DNA of 9,763 nt from DATHWB01 sp035460965 (GTDB lineage: Bacteria; Actinomycetota; Acidimicrobiia; Spongiisociales; ZC4RG35). The notes below the pieces were generated by a model. That model made no database searches, had not been told where the DNA came from, and saw nothing but the letters and a program-made list of their open reading frames with translations. The DNA lies in the NCBI GenBank assembly GCA_035460965.1, contig DATHWB010000369.1:1-9763 (forward strand). The letters run 5' to 3'. The translations under genes and the position numbers were made by a program. Positions 5,150 to 9,763 of the stretch are shown piece after piece (the stretch's first letter is position 1; every line of letters starts with the position of its first letter).

Positions 5150-5193
5150 CCCCGTCGGCGGGGACGCATCTGCGTCCGGGGCCGCCGCCGGAC
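5150..5193 (-). other. Chain of overlapping hairpins between the VWA and receiver genes
   Basis: Three inverted repeats share bases: GTCCGG (5174-5179) with CCGGAC (5188-5193); GGACGCA (5162-5168) with TGCGTCC (5171-5177); and CCCCG (5150-5154) with CGGGG (5159-5163). Neighbouring stems compete for bases 5174-5177 and 5162-5163, so they cannot all form at once. No T run follows. They could attenuate or process the transcript between the two genes, but in sequence this GC-rich some such stems are expected by chance. Confidence 0.3.
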
Positions 5194-5196
5194 CGT

Positions 5197-6678
5197 CTAC
5201 GGCGTGAACATCGGCAGCGTTTCGCGCTCGGTTGAGGAATATCTCCGCTGTCTCCTCGTCCGTCGTGGCTGGGTCGCCACCCGCTCCACGAACGTCTCCA
5301 ACTGGCGGAGATTCCGCACTTCGAACACCTCGTCACAGTACTTGGCGTAGCGGGACATCACGGAGTCACCGGAGTCCCAGTACGCCTTCGGCTCCGGGTT
5401 CAGCCAGTAGAGCGCCTGGCAGCTGTCAGCGATCTCCGCCAGGTGTCGCTCGCGGGCATCTCGATAGTTGTTGCGGGCATCCCCGGCGATGATCACCGTC
5501 GATCTAGGGGTCAGTTCTCGCCCGTACTTCGACGTGAACTGCTCCAGTGCATGCCCGTAGTCGGAGTGGCCATCGAGCCACACGACATCCGCCTCCGTGG
5601 TGATCCGGAGGAGGGCATCCTTGAAGTCGATCCCGGGCTTCAGGTGATCGGTGACCTCGTCGACGGCGTCGACGAACACGAAGGCCCGCAGTTTGGAGAA
5701 CTGGGTTCCCATGGCGTAGGTGAACTGAAGCGTGAAGCGGGCGAACGTCGCCATGGAACCGGAGACGTCGCAGAGCAGGAACAGTTCGGGCCGATGCGGC
5801 CGAACGTGCCGGAATTTGGGTTCGATCGGCACGCCTCCCGTGGCGAGCGATGCCCGCATCGTCTTACGAAAGTCGAGCCGTCCCCTGCCGGCCTGCCGGC
5901 GGCGTTGGGCCAGCCTGGCGGCCAGCTTGCGGGTGAGCGGCTCGATGACCTGCTCGAGATTGCGAAGGTCGGTCCGGGTGGCGTGCATCAGATCGATTTC
6001 TTCGACCAGCGGCTGTCGAAGGGTCCTGGCAACCGCCTCGTGTCCTCGGTCCTCCACCAGTCGGCGTCGGATCTCCTCCTTGATCTCCTCACGCATCCGC
6101 TCGATGCGCAGTGCCGCCTCCTCTTCGACGAGCCTCCGGGTGAGATCGTCGACCTCTCCCTCCTCCGCCAACATCGCATCGATGAGCCGCGAAGTCAGGT
6201 CGTCGACGTCCAACTGACGCAACGTGCGGTAGAGGTAGTAGGTGCCGCCGACGGGTCTCCCCGGTTCGATACCCGCCAGATCGTCGACCGCCTGGCGGGC
6301 TGCGGAACGCAGCGCCGAGAAGTCTTGGTTGCGCATCGCCTCGTACAACGCATCGATCAGCTGATCGAGATCCATCGCCCCCCCACTGCCCCGCCGAGCC
6401 CGGTCGGCGGGTGAACCGGGTTCTCCCCGGTCATCCGGTCCCTCGGGATCGGCCAGGTCGGGACGCCGGGATGCGAAGAACACCTCGAAGGCGGTTTCGA
6501 ACGCGGGCTCGTGCCTCGCATTCTTCACCAGCGTGGCTCGCAGCGTCTCCTTCAAGGCCACGCGATCTCCGAGTTCGATGTGCCTGACGGCCTCCATGGC
6601 GTCGATGGACTCGACCATCGAGACGGGCACGCCGACCTGCCGCAATTCCTGCACGAACGCGGAGAGCAGACCGAGCAT
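5197..6678 (-). CDS. CoxE-like VWA domain protein, partner of the MoxR ATPase
   Basis: The 493-residue soluble protein belongs to the CoxE-like VWA group that works with MoxR AAA+ ATPases as metal-insertion or remodelling chaperones. The N-terminal domain (about 1-70, VQELRQVGVPVSMVES and FETAFEVFF) is typical of the group. A charged, helical, probably coiled region occupies about 100-270, with many Glu/Arg heptads around 180-215. The VWA domain starts near 297 with the MIDAS motif DVSGSM (D304, S306, S308), continues with DGHSDYGHAL (S372 at the usual Thr position) and includes AGDARNN (D400). The C-terminus ends in an Arg-rich stretch, RRTRRQRR. The ATG directly follows the MoxR stop (TAGATG), with GAAGGAG 12 nt upstream, so the two should be made in step. 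The client protein is not evident. Confidence 0.9.
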   Translation of the reverse strand: MLGLLSAFVQELRQVGVPVSMVESIDAMEAVRHIELGDRVALKETLRATLVKNARHEPAFETAFEVFFASRRPDLADPEGPDDRGEPGSPADRARRGSGGAMDLDQLIDALYEAMRNQDFSALRSAARQAVDDLAGIEPGRPVGGTYYLYRTLRQLDVDDLTSRLIDAMLAEEGEVDDLTRRLVEEEAALRIERMREEIKEEIRRRLVEDRGHEAVARTLRQPLVEEIDLMHATRTDLRNLEQVIEPLTRKLAARLAQRRRQAGRGRLDFRKTMRASLATGGVPIEPKFRHVRPHRPELFLLCDVSGSMATFARFTLQFTYAMGTQFSKLRAFVFVDAVDEVTDHLKPGIDFKDALLRITTEADVVWLDGHSDYGHALEQFTSKYGRELTPRSTVIIAGDARNNYRDARERHLAEIADSCQALYWLNPEPKAYWDSGDSVMSRYAKYCDEVFEVRNLRQLETFVERVATQPRRTRRQRRYSSTERETLPMFTP

Positions 6679-7536
6679 CTAGTCGGACAGCTCCTTCAAA
6701 GCCCGCTCGATGTCGTTCTGGTACTTCAGGAGGACGTGCACGGTGTCGGCGATCACGTCACGATCGATGTGGTCGATCCCGAGCGCCAACAGCGTCATGG
6801 CCCAGTCGATCGTCTCCGACACCGAGGGTGCCTTCTTCAGGTCCATCTGCCGGATCGACCGTGCCACCCGGGCGATCTCGGCTGCCAGGTGTTCGGCCAG
6901 GCCCGGCACCTTGGCGCGCAGGATCTCGGCCTCGCGTTCCGGCGAGGGGTACGCCACGTGCAGGAAGAGACATCGACGCTTGAGCGCTTCGGACAGCTCA
7001 CGGGTGTTGTTCGAGGTGAGGATGACCATGGGACGAGTCGATGCCACCACGGTGCCCAGCTCCGGGATCGACACCTGGAAGTCGGAAAGCACTTCGAGCA
7101 AGAGGGCTTCCGTCTCCATCTCCACCCGGTCGATCTCGTCGATCAGCAGCACCACCGGCTCCTCCGACCTGATGGCCTCGAGCAGGGGACGGGTGAGCAG
7201 GAAGTCCTCTGAGAAGATGTCGGACTCGATCTCGGTCCAATCGTGGTCCTGATCGGCCTGGATGCGCAGGAGTTGCTTCTTGTAGTTCCACTCGTAGAGG
7301 GCACGCGACTCGTCGAGACCCTCGTAGCACTGGAGACGGATGAGGCGCCGACCGGTGATCTCGGCCAGGGCTTTCGCCAGTTCGGTCTTCCCGACGCCTG
7401 CCGGCCCTTCGACCAGCACCGGCTTCCCGAGCGTGTGCGCGAGATAAGCCACCTGGGCGATCCGATCGTCCGGCAGGTAGTCGACTGCCCGCAGGGCATC
7501 GGCCACCGCCTGCGGGGATGAGAGAGATGATTCCAT
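6679..7536 (-). CDS. MoxR-family AAA+ ATPase
   Basis: This 285-residue ATPase is predicted to form rings that use ATP to remodel or activate a client together with the VWA protein encoded next. Walker A is GPAGVGKT (44-51) and Walker B is VVLLIDEID (128-136). Sensor 1 is TSNN (174-177), and the arginine finger lies in LKRRC (R187/R188). The C-terminal lid runs from about 195 to 285. The sequence style (YEGLDESRALYEWNYKKQ) is that of the CoxD-like branch usually paired with CoxE-like VWA proteins. The ATG (7534-7536) has no strong ribosome site. No CO dehydrogenase or molybdenum enzyme genes are in the window, so the name coxD is not justified. It diverges from trkA across 81 bp. Confidence 0.92.
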   Translation of the reverse strand: MESSLSSPQAVADALRAVDYLPDDRIAQVAYLAHTLGKPVLVEGPAGVGKTELAKALAEITGRRLIRLQCYEGLDESRALYEWNYKKQLLRIQADQDHDWTEIESDIFSEDFLLTRPLLEAIRSEEPVVLLIDEIDRVEMETEALLLEVLSDFQVSIPELGTVVASTRPMVILTSNNTRELSEALKRRCLFLHVAYPSPEREAEILRAKVPGLAEHLAAEIARVARSIRQMDLKKAPSVSETIDWAMTLLALGIDHIDRDVIADTVHVLLKYQNDIERALKELSD

Positions 7537-7617
7537 GGATCACGGCAGGGTAGCGACCACCGGCACATCGCCGTCATGCGTACGGCAGCGACCGGCCAGG
7601 ACTAGCGTTCCCCGGCA
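7537..7617. promoter_or_regulatory. Divergent intergenic region between moxR-like gene and trkA
   Basis: This 81-bp gap must carry promoters for both directions. GCCGT (7570-7574) and ACGGC (7582-7586) form a 5-bp inverted repeat around seven bases and could be a small operator. TAGCGT (7603-7608) fits the loose actinobacterial TANNNT -10 pattern for trkA, about 10 bp before its ATG, without a convincing -35. Neither gene has a strong ribosome site here. Confidence 0.3.
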
Positions 7618-8952
7618 ATGCGAATCGTCATCGTCGGCGCAGGAGCGGTCGGATCGTATCTGGCCGAACGTCTTTCGACGGAGGGCCAGGATGTCGTCGT
7701 CATCGAGGACGACGAAGATCGAGCCGCCGACCTCCAGGAACGCATCGACGCCCTGGTGATCACCGGGAACGGCGCCAGCCCTGCAGTCCTCCAGCAGGCG
7801 GGTGTCGACAAGGCCGAGCTGCTGATCGCCGTGTCGAACTCCGACGGCGCCAACGTCCTCGCTTGCCACGTGGCGGCGGAACTCGGGGTGAAACGGACCG
7901 TGGCCCGAGTCGAGGACCCTGACATGAGGGAAGCACTCGTGGGGCTAGAGGTCGACTTCGTCATCGATCCCGGAGAAGCCGCAGCCCGGGAGCTGCTGGC
8001 GCTCGTCCACCAGTCCGGCGTGTCCGAGATGGTCGACTTCGGAAACGGAAGGCTGGTCCTGGTCGGAGCGACCATTCCCCGCACTTCTCGCCTCGTCGGT
8101 TGGCCGCTGTCGGAACTGCGCGCCAACCGGGACGACTGGGACTGGATCGTGGCCGCCCTCGTGAGGCAGGGCGAGACCATCGTCGCCCACGGCGACACCG
8201 TGATCGAGGCCGACGACCACGTGTTGGTGATGGTCGAGGCGGACGACGTCGAGCGCGCCACCGAGCTCCTGGGCGTGCGACACCGTCCGGTGCGACGGGT
8301 CGTGATCCTGGGATCGACCCGCCTGGCCGAACTGACGGCCAGAACCATGCTCGAAGACGGCTACGAGGTGATCCTGGTCGACCAGGAAACGGCACGATGC
8401 AGGAAGATCGCCGAGCGCCTCGCCAAGGCTCTGGTCATCAACGACGACCCCACCGACCCTGCCGCACTGGGCTCACTCAACCTCGACGACCGCGACACCG
8501 TGCTGGCCCTCACCGGCTGGGACCACGTGAATGTCCTCGGGTGCCTGGTGGCGAAGGCGCTGGGGGCGGCCACTGCGGTGGCCAGGTTCAACCGGATCGA
8601 CTACGTGCACCTGCTCGCCGGCACAGGCATCGATGCCGCCGTGTCCAGCCGTCTGATCGCCGCCGGGGCGATCCTGCGCTTCGTGCGCAGAGGCCGGATC
8701 CACTCGGTGGTGACATTCAGTGACACGGACGCCGAGGCGATCGAACTCGAGGTCGACCCGCGCTCGGAGGCCGTGGGACTGACCCTCAGGGACCTGGACC
8801 TCCCTCGCGGGGCCGTGGTCGGCGGAATCCTCCGGCGCAACGTCAGCTTCGTCCCGACCGGCGACACCGTGATCGATCCGGCGGACCACGTGATCGTGTT
8901 CTCGATGCCGCACTGCATCGACGAGGTCGAGCGACTCTTCGGGCAGCGATGA
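7618..8952 (+). CDS. trkA: Trk potassium uptake regulatory subunit TrkA
   Basis: TrkA is the cytosolic nucleotide-binding gating subunit of the TrkH potassium channel-like transporter. The 444 residues follow the usual double arrangement: RCK_N1 (1-125), RCK_C1 (about 140-220), RCK_N2 (226-345) and RCK_C2 (about 365-444). The first Rossmann fold has the full glycine motif VGAGAVGSYLAE (G7, G9, G12) and an acidic end of strand 2 (VVVIEDDED), typical for NAD(H) binding. The second fold starts VVILGSTRLAEL and has lost the second and third glycines, so it may not bind a dinucleotide in the ordinary way. The stop overlaps the trkH start as ATGA, so the two are translationally coupled. The start ATG gives the family's standard N-terminus MRIVIVGAG. 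Confidence 0.95.
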   Translation: MRIVIVGAGAVGSYLAERLSTEGQDVVVIEDDEDRAADLQERIDALVITGNGASPAVLQQAGVDKAELLIAVSNSDGANVLACHVAAELGVKRTVARVEDPDMREALVGLEVDFVIDPGEAAARELLALVHQSGVSEMVDFGNGRLVLVGATIPRTSRLVGWPLSELRANRDDWDWIVAALVRQGETIVAHGDTVIEADDHVLVMVEADDVERATELLGVRHRPVRRVVILGSTRLAELTARTMLEDGYEVILVDQETARCRKIAERLAKALVINDDPTDPAALGSLNLDDRDTVLALTGWDHVNVLGCLVAKALGAATAVARFNRIDYVHLLAGTGIDAAVSSRLIAAGAILRFVRRGRIHSVVTFSDTDAEAIELEVDPRSEAVGLTLRDLDLPRGAVVGGILRRNVSFVPTGDTVIDPADHVIVFSMPHCIDEVERLFGQR

Positions 8953-9763
8953 CCGGCGTCCACGCCCGGCGACGCGGCCGGGAGCAAGGCGGACTCGGCA
9001 TGCTCCGGCGGTTGGCGTTCATCGGCGGTGGGGTGGTGGCGGGGGCGGGGATCGCAATGGTTCCGGCGGCGTTGGTCTCGACGATCTATGGCGAGACCTC
9101 GACCGCCCTGGCGATCGGGGGTGCTGCCGCCATCACGGTCGTCTGTGGCTGGTTGGCGTGGCGGGTGTTCGGATCGCAGGGCGAACTGACGACGAAGGAG
9201 GGGTTCGGGGCGGTCGGAGTCGCCTGGTTCGTCATGTCGGCGTTCGGCACCCTTCCCTATCTGCTCTCGGGGGCCATCCCCGGCATCACCGACGCCTTCT
9301 TCGAGACAGCGTCGGGTTTCACCACCACCGGCGCCTCGATCGTCCCGGAACCGCACTTCCTCCCGAAGGGAATCCTGTTCTGGCGATCGACCACTCAGTG
9401 GATCGGCGGGATGGGCATCATCGTGCTGTCCATCGCGGTGCTCCCGTTGCTGGGTGTCGGGGGTGTGCAGCTGGCGCGAGCGGAGTCGCCCGGCCCGACA
9501 CCGGATCGACTCACCCCGCGTTTTCAGGAGACCGCCAAACGGCTCTGGATTCTCTACGTCGGCTTCACGGCCGTGGAGGCTCTCCTGCTCAGCCTGGGCG
9601 ACATGGACGTGTTCCAAGCCGTGAATCATGCCTTCACGACGTTGTCCACGGGGGGATTCGGCACCGAGCACACCTCGATCAGCGGCTTCAGCCCGTACTC
9701 GCAGTGGGTGATCACCGTCTTCATGTTCCTGGCCGGCGCCAGCTTCGCGCTCCACTTCCGAGC
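8949..9763 (+). CDS. trkH: Trk potassium uptake membrane subunit TrkH (N-terminal part, runs off window)
   Basis: The frame runs from ATG at 8949-8951 to the window end: 271 codons, slightly more than half of a typical TrkH of about 480-500 residues. It is an integral membrane protein that forms the potassium pathway. After a basic cytoplasmic N-terminus (MTGVHARRRG), hydrophobic helices lie at about 22-46, 53-73, 86-108, 153-173, 200-216 and 252-269. The first selectivity-filter loop is ASGFTTTGAS (121-130), following ITDAFFET. The second is TTLSTGGFGT (230-239). WRSTTQWIGGMGIIVLSIAVLP is the conserved TrkH segment between them. The third and fourth pore loops lie beyond the window. It overlaps trkA by 4 nt. 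Confidence 0.95.
   Translation, partial: MTGVHARRRGREQGGLGMLRRLAFIGGGVVAGAGIAMVPAALVSTIYGETSTALAIGGAAAITVVCGWLAWRVFGSQGELTTKEGFGAVGVAWFVMSAFGTLPYLLSGAIPGITDAFFETASGFTTTGASIVPEPHFLPKGILFWRSTTQWIGGMGIIVLSIAVLPLLGVGGVQLARAESPGPTPDRLTPRFQETAKRLWILYVGFTAVEALLLSLGDMDVFQAVNHAFTTLSTGGFGTEHTSISGFSPYSQWVITVFMFLAGASFALHFR

Noticed and set aside
5443..6414. 323-residue open frame on the + strand inside the VWA region
   Set aside because: It is a shadow of the VWA gene on the opposite strand, whose MIDAS motif and coupling to MoxR make it the real gene.
8601..9755. 384-residue open frame on the - strand at the right end
   Set aside because: It lies opposite the end of trkA and trkH, is rich in Arg, Gly and Pro, and has no recognisable domain. 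The + strand frame has clear TrkH pore motifs.

Overview
The window is GC-rich bacterial chromosome. The start of a phage-derived element lies at its left edge. Protein style (Arg/Ala/Asp/Val-rich), GC-rich third positions, a tRNA without encoded CCA and the nadD-rsfS pairing all suggest an actinomycete-type host (Actinomycetota, perhaps an uncultured Acidimicrobiia-like lineage). That placement is inference. No stretch longer than about 120 bases lacks a gene.

Left edge (1-606): the tail of an unrecognised gene and a small HK97 gp10-like connector gene, both + strand. A 12-bp tandem repeat and a hairpin follow, then the 3' end of a tRNA-Ala(GGC) on the - strand. This is the classic arrangement of a phage or satellite integrated at a tRNA 3' end, but the module stops at a connector gene with no tail genes after it.

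Housekeeping operon (651-2107, - strand): a membrane-anchored M23/LytM-like protein, nadD (NAD biosynthesis) and rsfS (ribosome silencing), reading towards the tRNA. Start codons of nadD and rsfS are unusual or ambiguous.

GAPDH region (2108-4794, + strand): a 119-bp divergent intergenic region holds a perfect match to the CcpA/LacI-family cre consensus. Two GAPDH-family genes follow, overlapping by ATGA. The second is a complete canonical enzyme. The first keeps the NAD-binding fold and the active-site His, but the catalytic Cys is Asn, the second Cys of the motif is Ala and the phosphate-binding Arg is Asn. It looks like a retained pseudoenzyme translated together with the real enzyme, and it is the most notable item here. 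A GNAT acetyltransferase ends the operon; pgk and tpiA do not follow.

MoxR/VWA region (4763-7536, - strand): a MoxR-type AAA+ ATPase, a CoxE-like VWA protein and a stand-alone receiver protein, apparently one operon. Its end overlaps the GNAT gene tail-to-tail by 32 bp, and that overlap is itself an inverted repeat.

Right edge (7618-9763, + strand): trkA and the first 271 codons of trkH, overlapping by ATGA, encode a Trk/Ktr-type potassium uptake system. It diverges from the MoxR operon across 81 bp.
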